Shown here in pieces: positions 16,825 to 25,082 of a DNA stretch of 64,000 nt. Numbering within the stretch: the stretch's first letter is position 1; every line of letters starts with the position of its first letter. The notes beneath the pieces are model-generated. The model saw only the letters and a list, made by a program, of their open reading frames with translations, was not told where the DNA came from and searched no databases. Both the position numbers and the translations under genes were made by a program. Source of the DNA: Amorphoplanes digitatis (GTDB taxonomy: Bacteria > Actinomycetota > Actinomycetes > Mycobacteriales > Micromonosporaceae); NCBI RefSeq assembly GCF_014205335.1, contig NZ_JACHNH010000001.1, positions 5,016,501 to 5,080,500 on the forward strand. The letters run 5' to 3'.

Positions 16825-17268
16825 ATGACAGACGATCTCGATGAGATGGGCCCGATCGACTACATCGTGGTGGAGTTTCCCGGGAACCGCATGACCGGCA
16901 AGGGTCTGCCGCTACTTGTCGATCTGCACGATCGCGGCATCATCCGGATCCTCGACCTGCTGTTCATCCGCAAGGAACTCGACGGCTCGGTGGCCGGCCT
17001 GGCGATCGCGGACCTGGACCACGACGGCGAGCTCGACCTCGCCGTCTTCGAGGGGGCGAGCTCGGGCCTGCTCGGCTCCGAGGACATGCACCACGCCGGT
17101 TCCGTGCTCGAACCGGGCAGTTCGGCCGGGATCCTCGTGTACGAGAACAGGTGGGCCGGGCCGTTCGCGTCGGCGATCCGCCACGGCGGGGGAAGGCTTG
17201 TCGCGAGCGGACGGATACCCATCCAGGAAGCACTCGCCGCGCTGGAAGCCTCCGAAGTCTCCGCCTGA
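16825..17268 (+). CDS. DUF6325 family protein
   Basis: A 147-residue acidic protein, with GPIDYIVVEFPGNRMTG near the start, then RIIRILDLLFIRKELDG-like beta-strand/loop segments, LDHDGELDLAVFEGASSGLL, VLEPGSSAGILVYENRWAGPF and a C-terminal GRIPIQEALAALEA. These are the hallmarks of DUF6325, a soluble family that usually sits just before a SHOCT-domain gene, exactly as here (24-bp gap). No biochemical role is known. The ATG is supported by a GGAAGGGC ribosome site. Confidence 0.85.
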   Translation: MTDDLDEMGPIDYIVVEFPGNRMTGKGLPLLVDLHDRGIIRILDLLFIRKELDGSVAGLAIADLDHDGELDLAVFEGASSGLLGSEDMHHAGSVLEPGSSAGILVYENRWAGPFASAIRHGGGRLVASGRIPIQEALAALEASEVSA

Positions 17269-17292
17269 CCCCCGTACGAGAGGAACAACGCC

Positions 17293-17601
17293 ATGCCAGG
17301 TCTACTTCGCGGTGTCGCCCGCACCGCCGTCATCGCCGGGACGGCCACCAGCGTCTCCAACCGCGTCTCGCGCCGGCAGGCCGGGCGCTGGGCGGCCAAG
17401 GAGCAGCAACAGCAGGCCTACGCCGCGCCGCCACCCCAGCAGGCCTACGCCGCGCCGCCGCCCCAGCAGGCCTACGCCGCGCCGCCGGCCGACTCGATGG
17501 ACGACAAGCTCGCCCAGCTCAAGCAGCTCGGAGAGCTGAAGGCGCAGGGGCTGCTGACCGAGGCGGAGTTCGAGGTCCAGAAGCGGCGCATCCTGGGCTG
17601 A
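17293..17601 (+). CDS. SHOCT domain protein
   Basis: A 102-residue protein. The N-terminus (MPGLLRGVARTAVIAGTATS) is mildly hydrophobic, the middle holds three exact-length QQAYAAPPP-type repeats (residues 40-66), and the C-terminus is a SHOCT motif: DDKLAQLKQLGELKAQGLLT followed by EAEFEVQKRRILG. SHOCT domains are short oligomerisation or membrane-tethering helices. It is probably co-transcribed with the DUF6325 gene. A GAGAGGAAC ribosome site precedes the ATG. Confidence 0.85.
   Translation: MPGLLRGVARTAVIAGTATSVSNRVSRRQAGRWAAKEQQQQAYAAPPPQQAYAAPPPQQAYAAPPADSMDDKLAQLKQLGELKAQGLLTEAEFEVQKRRILG
17410..17490 (+). repeat. 27-bp tandem repeat, three copies, inside the SHOCT gene
   Basis: Each copy encodes QQAYAAPPP (the last ends PPA). 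Near-identical DNA suggests recent slippage. Confidence 0.85.
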
Positions 17602-17641
17602 CGGCGGCCGGGGCCGAGGGTTCCGGTGCGCCGTGAAACCT

Positions 17642-17672
17642 GCCGGCTGGTGCGATCGCCGCGCCAGCCGGC
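17642..17672. terminator. Convergent hairpin terminator
   Basis: Perfect 9-bp stem, GCCGGCTGG with CCAGCCGGC, 13-nt loop, between the SHOCT and YihY stops. Confidence 0.6.
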
Positions 17673-17685
17673 CGCCGTGCGCCTA

Positions 17686-18615
17686 TCACAGCGCGTCGTC
17701 GTCCGGCTGGCCGGGTACCTCGGCGGCCCGGACGAACAGCGCCGCCGGCCAGCGCCGGCCGGGGTGCTCGGGTGCGCCGCCCATCTCGGCGCCGATGACG
17801 GCGGCGACGACCACGCAGACGCAGACCAGAATCAGCCAGGTCAGCAGCGCGAACGTGATTCCGATGATCCCGTAGCGGTCGGCGTTGCTCTCGATCACCC
17901 GGGGCATCCACACCGCCGAGTACAGGTTCAGCAGCGCGCCGCCGACCCCGGCCACCACCGAGCCCGGCAGCAGCCGCCGGAGCTGGACCCGCCGGGACAG
18001 CAGCAGGTACTGCAACAGCAGCCAGATCGCCGTGGACATGACCACCCGCAGGACGACCGCGAACGCGGTGCCGGCCGGCACCTGACGCAGCAGGCCGACA
18101 AGCAGCGACAGCACCAGCAGCGAGCTGATCAGCAGCCCGACGGCGGTCACCCCGTTGAGCGTCCCCCGCACGCCGATCGCCGGCAGCCGCCACGCGGACT
18201 CGTACGTGCGCTGAAGCGACCGGGTCAGGTTCAGCAGGGAGAACAGCAGCACGACAATGCCGAGGACGGTGAACGCCCCGGTGGCGCCGGGCGGACGCTC
18301 GAAGAGCGTGCGGATGGCCTGTGCCGAGGAGCCGGTGACGTGGAACCGCGCGGCCAGCCGGTCGGCCAGCGCCGTCGGGCCCCGGCCGGAGGCCGCCGCG
18401 GCCACCACGATCAGCAGCGGGATGAGGGCGGTGAACGCCTGGCCGCCCAGCACGAGTGACCTGTCGCGGCCGTTGATGGCCGCGAAGCGTCTCAGGCAGC
18501 GCAGCGGCAGCGAGGACTCGGCCCGCGACAGCAGGCCCGCCCCGCGGTCCAGGGCGGACCGGAGCAGACGCTCCTTGAGACCCGGCCCGGGCGGTTGCGG
18601 TCGCTCGCCGTTCAT
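17686..18615 (-). CDS. YihY/BrkB family membrane protein (first of a divergent pair)
   Basis: A 309-residue protein with a basic N-terminus (MNGERPQPPGPGLKERLLRS) and six hydrophobic segments. The YihY signature appears as NGRDRSLVLGGQAFTALIPLLIVVAA near residue 50, and RTLFERPPGATGAFTVLGIV further on. The family was once called ribonuclease BN; most members are uncharacterised inner-membrane proteins. It is divergent from a second YihY gene across operator site 13. The ATG has AGGAGACGTCG directly upstream. Confidence 0.85.
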   Translation of the reverse strand: MNGERPQPPGPGLKERLLRSALDRGAGLLSRAESSLPLRCLRRFAAINGRDRSLVLGGQAFTALIPLLIVVAAAASGRGPTALADRLAARFHVTGSSAQAIRTLFERPPGATGAFTVLGIVVLLFSLLNLTRSLQRTYESAWRLPAIGVRGTLNGVTAVGLLISSLLVLSLLVGLLRQVPAGTAFAVVLRVVMSTAIWLLLQYLLLSRRVQLRRLLPGSVVAGVGGALLNLYSAVWMPRVIESNADRYGIIGITFALLTWLILVCVCVVVAAVIGAEMGGAPEHPGRRWPAALFVRAAEVPGQPDDDAL

Positions 18616-18642
18616 CGACGTCTCCTATACCCCGGATGGCTT

Positions 18643-18659
18643 ATATCCCGCCGGGATGA
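18643..18659. promoter_or_regulatory. 17-bp inverted-repeat operator (site 13)
   Basis: ATATCCCGCCGGGATGA, 12 of 14 to the consensus with perfect ATCCC/GGGAT core arms, between the divergent YihY genes. Confidence 0.6.
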
Positions 18660-18740
18660 GGCGGCGGCCCCGGTCGATGGGCAGCGTGGCCGTATCCGAC
18701 TACGACATCGTTGCGCAAGGAAGGCAGGGGCGCAGATCTC

Positions 18741-19739
18741 ATGAGCGGTGGAACCGGATCCCGCCTCAGCGAGTTCGGATCCGGTTGCGTCCGGCGGCTG
18801 GACGCCCTGCAGCGCCGGCACCGGTTCCTCGGCCTGCCCGTCGCGGTAGTGCGCAAGTACTTCGACGACGGCGGCCCCCGCATGGCGGCCCTGATCACCT
18901 ACTACGGATTCCTCAGCCTGTTCCCCCTCATGCTGCTCGCCACCGCCGCGGTCACCGCGACGCTCCAGTCGCGCCCCGACCTGCAGCAGCGGGTGCTCGA
19001 TCACCTCGTCCGGCCCGAGCTCCAGCCCGAGGTCGAGCAGGCCCTGGCCCGCCTCCCGCCGAGCGGGGTTCCGCTCGCCGTCGGTCTGATCGGCCTGCTG
19101 TTCGCCGGCACCGGCGGGGTGCTCGCCGTCTACTTCGCCCTGAACCGGATCTGGGGTGTCCCGTGGCGGGACCGGTTCGGCCTGACCCGTCAGTACGTGC
19201 GGGCGGTCTCCGTGATGATCCTGACGTTCGTCTGCGCCCTGCTGGCCGCCGCGTCGGCCCTGATCACCGACTCCCTCCTGCGACTGCCCACCGTCCAGCG
19301 CAGCGCCTCTGCCGTCGCCACCGTCGCCGCGCTCTTCGCCGTCCTCACCCTGACGCACAAGGTGCTGGTCTGCCGGCCGCTGCGCGTCGCCGACATCTGG
19401 GCGGGCGGCGTGCTCGGCGCCCTCGTCGTCACCGCCCTGCTCAGGACCGCGACGTCGGTCCTGCCCGCCCTGGTGGCCCGGGCCGGGCCCGTGTACGGCA
19501 GCTTCGCGACCGTGGTGGGTGTCTTCACCCTGCTGTACCTCATCAGCCAGACGCTGGTGCTGAGCATCGAGGTCTCGGCCGTCCTCGAGGGCCGGCTGTC
19601 GCCGCGCAGCCTCACCGGCAGCGTCCCCAACGCGGCGGACCGCCGGGCGCTCGCGCTGCTGGGCCGCCAGCAGGAGCGCGTCGCCGGCCAGGTGGTCACC
19701 ACCACCTTCGCCGCGGCGAAGCCCACGGCCGAGGAGTAG
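18741..19739 (+). CDS. YihY/BrkB family membrane protein (second of a divergent pair)
   Basis: A 332-residue protein starting MSGGTGSRLSEFGSG. The conserved core is KYFDDGGPRMAALITYYGFL (residues ~35-55), then SLFPLMLLATAAVTATL and further TM helices to about residue 290; the C-terminal tail is charged. It shares the family of its divergent neighbour but the sequences differ clearly, so they are not a recent duplication. A TTG ten codons upstream is possible, but the ATG with GGCAGGGG upstream is better. Confidence 0.85.
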   Translation: MSGGTGSRLSEFGSGCVRRLDALQRRHRFLGLPVAVVRKYFDDGGPRMAALITYYGFLSLFPLMLLATAAVTATLQSRPDLQQRVLDHLVRPELQPEVEQALARLPPSGVPLAVGLIGLLFAGTGGVLAVYFALNRIWGVPWRDRFGLTRQYVRAVSVMILTFVCALLAAASALITDSLLRLPTVQRSASAVATVAALFAVLTLTHKVLVCRPLRVADIWAGGVLGALVVTALLRTATSVLPALVARAGPVYGSFATVVGVFTLLYLISQTLVLSIEVSAVLEGRLSPRSLTGSVPNAADRRALALLGRQQERVAGQVVTTTFAAAKPTAEE

Positions 19740-19795
19740 CACGTGCACCGCCGGCATCGCCACCCCTTCTCCTGACCCTTCCGGTGGGCGGATCG

Positions 19796-21397
19796 TCAGC
19801 CGATGAGCGTTTCCTCGGCGGGGCCCGACGCCACGGGATCGGGCAGGCGCATCATGCGGAACGAGTTGAACAGCCCGAGGAGCCCGGCGAGGATCGGGAT
19901 GAGTAGGGCCACCTGAAGGGCGAACGGGCGCGCCTCCGTGTTGATGCGGATGATCTCGTCCTGCACCTGCTGCGGCTGGCCGGCGAGCAGCTCACCGAGC
20001 TGGGTGTTGGTCATGACCTGGGCGTCCTCCTCCAGCACCTGCGCGACGCGCTGCTGTTCGGCGGGCGGGAGCACGGTGCTGGCCTGCGCCATCGCGGTGA
20101 AGGTGATCGACAGGGTCGCCAGCATGACGGCGCCGGCGAACGCCAGCCCGAACGACAGCCCGAACGACCCGGCCGCCGAGTTCGCGCTGGCGGCCTCGCT
20201 CACCCGCTCCTGCGAGATCGGGGCGAGCGTGTAGTTGTTGAGCTGGGACACCAGCAGGCCGAGGCCGCTGCCGGCGATCAGCAGGGGCGGCACCAGGCCC
20301 CAGCCGAACTCAGCACGGGGCACGATCGGGACGAGCAGCAGGAGGCCCGCCGTGAGCAGCAGGAATCCCCACCGGACGATGCCGCTCGGGCGGCGGTCGC
20401 CCGCCTTCTTGCCGGCGAGCAACGCCACCGCGAACATGCTGAGCGAGAGCGGCGCGAGGGAGAGGCCGGCCTGCATCGCGTTGTACTCGAGCACCATCTG
20501 GAGGTAGATCGGCAGCGCGATCATCGTCCCGCCCAGGGCGATCTGCTGGAGCATCTGCTGCGTGATGCCCAGCCGGAAGATCTTGGACCGGAACAGGTCC
20601 GGATCCAGCAGCGCCGGCTGACCGCGGCGCTTGCGCCGCAGCAGCCAGTAGACCAGCCCGGCCATCGCGGCGGCGCCGATCGCCAGCAGCGCGACCACGG
20701 ACTCGCCGCCCTCCTGCCACACCAGGATGCCCAGCACGATGCCGCCCATCCCCACGACGGACAGGCACGCGCCGGCGACGTCGATGTCGCGGGGCCCGGT
20801 GTACGGCACGTCGCGGACGATGCCGATGCCGGAGAGCACCACCGCGATGATGACGACCTCGCCGAGGAACGCGATGCGCCAGGAGAGATAGGTGGTGATG
20901 AAGCCGCCGAGCAGCGGACCGACCGCGGCGGCGATCGCGGCCGCGGCGCCGACCAGGGCGTACACCCGCTTCTGCTCCGCGCCGGCGAAGTTGCCGTGAA
21001 TCAGCGACTGCATGCCGGGCAGCAGGAGCGAGGCCCCGATGCCGCCGAGCACCGCCCAGAAGATGATGATCGTCGACAGGCTCTGCGCGAGCGCCATCGC
21101 GAGGGCACCGGTGGCGTAGCCGAGCAGGCCCAGCACGTACGCCCGCTTGCGGCCGATGAGGTCGCCGACCTTGCCGCCGATCAGGATGAACGCGGCCGAC
21201 ACCAGCGCCTCGAGCGCGATCGCCGCCTGCACCCCGCTCACGGTCGTATCCAGGTCCCGCACCACCGAGGCGATCGACACGTTCATCAATGAGGTGTCGA
21301 CGACCAGCACGAACATCGCCATGGCCAGCAGGATCGCCAGCCGTCGCCCATGTGCGGTCGCTGGCCCGGGACCGGCGGTGCTCGTTCCCTCGGTCAT
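19796..21397 (-). CDS. DHA2-type MFS drug/proton antiporter
   Basis: A 533-residue transporter with 14 predicted helices in the EmrB/QacA (DHA2) pattern. It contains MFVLVVDTSLMNVSIASVV in TM1, GGKVGDLIGRKRAYVLGL as motif A in loop 2-3, and the motif C-like GGIGASLLLPGMQSL. An unusual periplasmic loop near residues 430-500 (PPAEQQRVAQVLEEDAQVMT, QLGELLAGQPQQVQDEIIR) precedes the last TMs. It probably exports hydrophobic drugs or metabolites by proton antiport. Operator site 14 lies 36 bp upstream. The ATG is clear. Confidence 0.85.
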   Translation of the reverse strand: MTEGTSTAGPGPATAHGRRLAILLAMAMFVLVVDTSLMNVSIASVVRDLDTTVSGVQAAIALEALVSAAFILIGGKVGDLIGRKRAYVLGLLGYATGALAMALAQSLSTIIIFWAVLGGIGASLLLPGMQSLIHGNFAGAEQKRVYALVGAAAAIAAAVGPLLGGFITTYLSWRIAFLGEVVIIAVVLSGIGIVRDVPYTGPRDIDVAGACLSVVGMGGIVLGILVWQEGGESVVALLAIGAAAMAGLVYWLLRRKRRGQPALLDPDLFRSKIFRLGITQQMLQQIALGGTMIALPIYLQMVLEYNAMQAGLSLAPLSLSMFAVALLAGKKAGDRRPSGIVRWGFLLLTAGLLLLVPIVPRAEFGWGLVPPLLIAGSGLGLLVSQLNNYTLAPISQERVSEAASANSAAGSFGLSFGLAFAGAVMLATLSITFTAMAQASTVLPPAEQQRVAQVLEEDAQVMTNTQLGELLAGQPQQVQDEIIRINTEARPFALQVALLIPILAGLLGLFNSFRMMRLPDPVASGPAEETLIG

Positions 21398-21433
21398 GGA
21401 AAGGGATCGTCGCCGTCCGGCGTGATTCGTGCC

Positions 21434-21450
21434 TCATCCCCAGTGAATGA
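21434..21450. promoter_or_regulatory. 17-bp inverted-repeat operator (site 14, last of the series)
   Basis: TCATCCCCAGTGAATGA, 12 of 14 to the consensus, between the MFS gene and the divergent SGNH hydrolase. Confidence 0.5.
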
Positions 21451-21528
21451 GCAGCACCCGGGCAGCCCGAACGGGGTACCCCCGGGTAACTTGAGGGCTC
21501 CGGGACAGGTGTGAGGGAGGGTGTCACG

Positions 21529-22281
21529 ATGCGGTACGTGGCGATCGGCGACAGCTTCACCGAGGGCATGGGCGACGAGCTGCCCGACGGATCGGTGCGC
21601 GGCTGGGCCGACCTGGTGGCCGCGGGGCTGGCCGCCGAGCTGACCGGGGAGGTGAGCTACGCCAACCTGGCGATCCGCGGCCGCCTGCTCGAGCCGATCG
21701 TGGCCGGCCAGCTGGAGGCGGCGCTCGCGCTGACGCCCGCGCCGACGCTCATCACGCTCAACGGTGGCGGCAACGACATGATGCGGCCCGGCACCGACAT
21801 GTCCCGCCTCGTCGAGCTCCTCGAACGGGCGATCCGGCGGTGCGCCGAGGCCGGCGTACGGCTGGTGGTGCTCAGCGGCGCGGACCCCTCGGCCCGGCTG
21901 CCGTTCGGGCGGTCCATGCGCCGCAAGGGTGAGCTGCTCACCGCCGCGACCGTCGAGCTGACCGAGCGTTACCACATCGAGATGGTCGACGTCTTCCGCG
22001 ACGCCGAGATCCGCGGCGCCGCCTACTGGTCGGCGGACCGGCTGCACCTCAACGCCGCCGGGCACCAGCGGGTGGCGGGCCTGGTGCTCACCGCGCTGGG
22101 CCACGCCCGCGCCGCGCACGTCGTCGCGCCGGGGCCGCGCGAGGGGCGCCAGGTGCTCGCCGAGGCCCGCTACTACCGCGAGCACGTCCTGCCGTGGGTG
22201 AACCGGCGCCTGCGCGGTCGCTCGTCCGGCGACGACCGCACCGGCAAGTACCTCGACTGGACCCCGATCGGGACCGCGTGA
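21529..22281 (+). CDS. SGNH/GDSL hydrolase family protein
   Basis: A 250-residue esterase-like protein from MRYVAIGDSFTEGMGDELPD. Block I GDSFTEG gives the nucleophile Ser; block III is GGGNDMMRPG; block V DRLHLNAAGHQRVA supplies the catalytic Asp and His. No signal peptide is visible, so it is probably cytoplasmic. The ATG has GAGGGAGGG upstream, better than the GTG 18 bases earlier. The substrate is not readable. Confidence 0.88.
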   Translation: MRYVAIGDSFTEGMGDELPDGSVRGWADLVAAGLAAELTGEVSYANLAIRGRLLEPIVAGQLEAALALTPAPTLITLNGGGNDMMRPGTDMSRLVELLERAIRRCAEAGVRLVVLSGADPSARLPFGRSMRRKGELLTAATVELTERYHIEMVDVFRDAEIRGAAYWSADRLHLNAAGHQRVAGLVLTALGHARAAHVVAPGPREGRQVLAEARYYREHVLPWVNRRLRGRSSGDDRTGKYLDWTPIGTA

Positions 22282-22383
22282 CGACGGTAACGACTCGCTG
22301 AGGCTGGACCAGCGCCCACCGCCCGGCGATGTTGCGTAGGATTCCGGCCGCATGCCCGCACGCCCGCTGATTCGAGGAGCACG

Positions 22384-23070
22384 ATGCCGTTAACGCCGGC
22401 CGACATCCACAACATGGCCTTCAAGAAGCCCCCGATAGGCAAGCGCGGGTATGACGAGGAGGAGGTCGACGCGTTCCTGGACGAGCTCGAGCAGGAGCTG
22501 ACCCGTCTCCTGGAGGAGAACAACGCCCTGCACAACCAGGTGCAGCGCGGCGGCCCGAGCGGCCCCGGCCCGTCGGCATCGGCGTCGGCGCTCAACGCCG
22601 AGTTCTCCGAGCTCAGCGCGCAGCTCGAGCGGTTGCAGGAGGCCCGCGCCCGGGCCGAGCAGAACGCCCGCAGCGTGCAGGCCCGCCTCGAGCAGGCCCG
22701 CAACTCCGTACCGTCGGGGCCGGCCATGTCACCCGACGGGGAGGACCGCAACGCCCGGGTCCTGATGATGGCGCAGCGCACCGCCGACGACCACATGCGC
22801 GACGCCCGCAAGGAGTCGGAGTCGCTGCTCGCCGACGCACAGGACAAGTCGCTCCAGATCACCAGCGACGCGCAGCTCAAGGCCGGCACCATCGAGGCCG
22901 ACGCGCGGCGCAACCACAGCGAGGCGATGAACAGCCTGGGTGCCAAGCGCGCCGCCCTGCTGGACGAGATCGAACGCCTCGGCCAGCTCGCGGAGAGCTA
23001 CCAGGGCGCCCTGAACAACCACCTCGCCCAGCAGTTGCAGGACCTCGACAGCGTGGCCCCGTCGTCCTGA
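22384..23070 (+). CDS. DivIVA (Wag31-type) domain protein
   Basis: A 228-residue protein whose N-terminus, MPLTPADIHNMAFKKPPIGK, is the actinobacterial DivIVA membrane-curvature domain (with RGYDEEEVDAFLDELE next). A proline/serine linker (about residues 55-72) leads to a coiled coil of about 130 residues. DivIVA proteins mark cell poles and organise tip growth. The gene stands alone rather than in the ftsZ-sepF region where the principal wag31 lies, so it may be a paralogue. GAGGAGC precedes the ATG. Confidence 0.88.
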   Translation: MPLTPADIHNMAFKKPPIGKRGYDEEEVDAFLDELEQELTRLLEENNALHNQVQRGGPSGPGPSASASALNAEFSELSAQLERLQEARARAEQNARSVQARLEQARNSVPSGPAMSPDGEDRNARVLMMAQRTADDHMRDARKESESLLADAQDKSLQITSDAQLKAGTIEADARRNHSEAMNSLGAKRAALLDEIERLGQLAESYQGALNNHLAQQLQDLDSVAPSS

Positions 23071-23075
23071 GGCGT

Positions 23076-23103
23076 CGCCGGCGGGTTCCGGCACGGGCCG
23101 GCG
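23076..23103. terminator. Hairpin after the DivIVA gene
   Basis: CGCCGGC and GCCGGCG, 7-bp perfect arms with a 14-nt loop, between two convergent stops. Confidence 0.4.
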
Positions 23104-23130
23104 CCACCGACGGGCACCGGCCCACTCGGG

Positions 23131-24282
23131 TCAGCACCAGGTGAGTGTCGAGTTCGTCCTGGTCACGTTGCTGATGGTGTTGTTCGTGCCGGTGCACGGG
23201 CTCCACCGGATGTTGGTGTTGCTCACCCGCAGGTTCTGGAAGTGGATGTCCGACGACGGGGCGAACTCGGTCCGCGAGGCGATGCGCACCTCGCCGCCGC
23301 CGCTGATCGTCCCGGAGCTGCCGGCGATGACGACGTTGTAGCAGTTCTCCACCAGCACCGAGTTGTTGCCGGTGTTGGCGATGTCCACGTTGGCGATGGT
23401 CGCCCCGCCGCTCTCCGAGACGCAGAACACCCCGCGGCCGCCGCCGCGCGCCTTGACCGTGCCGACCCGGATGTTCGTCGGATAGCCGCTGCCGACGCGG
23501 CCGTTGCGGTTGGCCATGCGGAACGCCGCGTAGCCGGTGCCGGTGCCGGCGTTCTCCGCGTCGACGGTGCCGACGGTCGCGTTGATCGTCTGGTTGAGCA
23601 GCAGGCCGGACTCGCCGACGCTACGGGCCGTGACGGTGCCGATGGTGATGCCGTCGACGCCGTAGGTCTCCACGGCGTGCGAGCTCGCGCCGGAGACGTA
23701 GGCGCTGTCGAGCCGGATGTTCTTCGACATCACGCTCGTGTCGCCGTAGTTGTCGATGCGGACGCCGAGGCCGGCGGAGAGCCGCATGTCGATCTGGCCG
23801 AGGACGACGTTGGACACGCTGCGCAGGAAGATGCCGTACAGCGGCGCCCCGGTCACGTTGAGGTGCGCGACCTCGACGTCGCGGGTGCCGCGGGAGTAGA
23901 CCGGCGCCTGGTCGCCCGAGCCCGAGCCGGTGACGTTGATCGTGCCGCAGACGTCCAGCAGCGTGTAGCTGGGCAGCGAGATCCGCGAGTTGGCGCTGAT
24001 CGAGCCCGAGCCGCGGACCACCACGTTCTGCTTCGCGGTGCGGGCGGGCAGGCTGCTGATGGCGGCCTGGACGGCGGCGCGCATGTCGGTGCCGGTGTAC
24101 ACCGTCGTGCCGCCGCGGCGAGCGGTCCAGGTGCTGCCGGACAGCGTCGCCTCGGCCTGGTAAGACAGCGCACCGCAGGCGGCCGCGGAGGCCTCGGTGC
24201 CGCCGACCACGACGGCGGCGGCCACCGCGGTCGTGACGGCGGCCAGCAACGCGGCGCGGCGCGGCGTTCCTCTGTGCTTCAT
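23131..24282 (-). CDS. Secreted right-handed parallel beta-helix protein
   Basis: A 383-residue protein with a Sec signal (MKHRGTPRRAALLAAVTTAV, cleavage probably after TEASA). About 300 residues follow with the short repeating pattern of a parallel beta-helix: repeated VRIDNYG, ITIGTVTARSV, ATVGTVDAENA and VVIAGSSGTISGG rungs. Cys residues near both ends may close the fold. This fold is used by pectate lyases and other polysaccharide-acting enzymes, but no catalytic triad is identifiable, so activity is unassigned. A LacI-type operator-like palindrome lies about 110 bp upstream. Confidence 0.8.
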   Translation of the reverse strand: MKHRGTPRRAALLAAVTTAVAAAVVVGGTEASAAACGALSYQAEATLSGSTWTARRGGTTVYTGTDMRAAVQAAISSLPARTAKQNVVVRGSGSISANSRISLPSYTLLDVCGTINVTGSGSGDQAPVYSRGTRDVEVAHLNVTGAPLYGIFLRSVSNVVLGQIDMRLSAGLGVRIDNYGDTSVMSKNIRLDSAYVSGASSHAVETYGVDGITIGTVTARSVGESGLLLNQTINATVGTVDAENAGTGTGYAAFRMANRNGRVGSGYPTNIRVGTVKARGGGRGVFCVSESGGATIANVDIANTGNNSVLVENCYNVVIAGSSGTISGGGEVRIASRTEFAPSSDIHFQNLRVSNTNIRWSPCTGTNNTISNVTRTNSTLTWC

Positions 24283-24390
24283 CGGTACTCCGTATGGGTC
24301 GGTGGACGGGCGTGAAGGTGGCGTCCCTCGCGTCCGCTGCCGCCGGAGTGCCGGGCGCAACGTAACGATGCCCGTCTATGTGTTCACGAT

Positions 24391-24402
24391 GTTAACGTTC
24401 AC
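24391..24402. promoter_or_regulatory. Operator-like palindrome upstream of the beta-helix gene
   Basis: GTTAACGTTCAC lies in an AT-richer patch (about 24360-24425). It differs by one base from the perfect palindrome GTGAACGTTCAC at 56792, upstream of another secreted protein. An extra GTTCAC half-site is at 24382-24387. Confidence 0.45.
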
Positions 24403-24437
24403 TTTCCGCATGTCAACGGTTTCCGGCCCCAGTCGGG

Positions 24438-25082
24438 TCAGTTGCTGACGATTCCGGCGCGGACGGCGTGCAGCGCGGCCTGGGTGCGGTCCTGGACGCC
24501 GAGCTTGGCGAGGATCGCGCTGACGTGGGTCTTGACGGTCTTCTCCGACAGCCCGAGCTCCCGGGCGATCTCCCGGTTCGCGCGGCCCCGCGCGATGGCG
24601 GCCAGCACCTCGCGCTCCCGCCCGGTCAGGCGCGCGCCGCCGCGCCGGGTCTCGCCCCCCGTCTCGCCCTCGGCGAGCAGCCGCGCGACGTCGGGGTGCA
24701 GCAGCACGTGGCCGGTGTGCACAGCCCGGATCGCGGCCGCGAGCGCCGGCGGATCGATGTCCTTGTACACGCAGCCGGCCGCGCCCGCCCGCAGCGCCGG
24801 CAGCACCGCGGCCGGCTCGGTGAAGCTCGTGATGATCAGTACCCGCGCGGCGTTGCCCGACGAGCGCAGGCCGCGCAGCGCCACCACGCCGTCGGCGCCG
24901 GGCATCCGCAGGTCCAGCAGCACCACGTCGGGCCGCAGCTCCGTCGCGGCGGCCACCGCGCCCGCGCCGTCGGCCGCCTCGCCGACAACGGTCAGGTCGT
25001 CCTGCAGGTCGAGGAACGTGCGCAGCCCCTGCCGGACGACCGGATGGTCGTCCACCACGAGCACCCGGATCGGCTCAGCCAT
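24438..25082 (-). CDS. NarL/FixJ-family response regulator
   Basis: A 214-residue regulator from MAEPIRVLVVDDHPVVRQGL. The receiver domain (1-120) has DD, the phosphoacceptor Asp in DVVLLDLRMPG, Thr/Ser in VLIITSF and Lys in VYKDIDPP. The C-terminus is a LuxR HTH (LTGREREVLAAIARGRANRE, then LSEKTVKTHVSAILAKL). It overlaps the histidine kinase stop by 8 bp, so it is the cognate partner and is translated with it. Confidence 0.93.
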   Translation of the reverse strand: MAEPIRVLVVDDHPVVRQGLRTFLDLQDDLTVVGEAADGAGAVAAATELRPDVVLLDLRMPGADGVVALRGLRSSGNAARVLIITSFTEPAAVLPALRAGAAGCVYKDIDPPALAAAIRAVHTGHVLLHPDVARLLAEGETGGETRRGGARLTGREREVLAAIARGRANREIARELGLSEKTVKTHVSAILAKLGVQDRTQAALHAVRAGIVSN

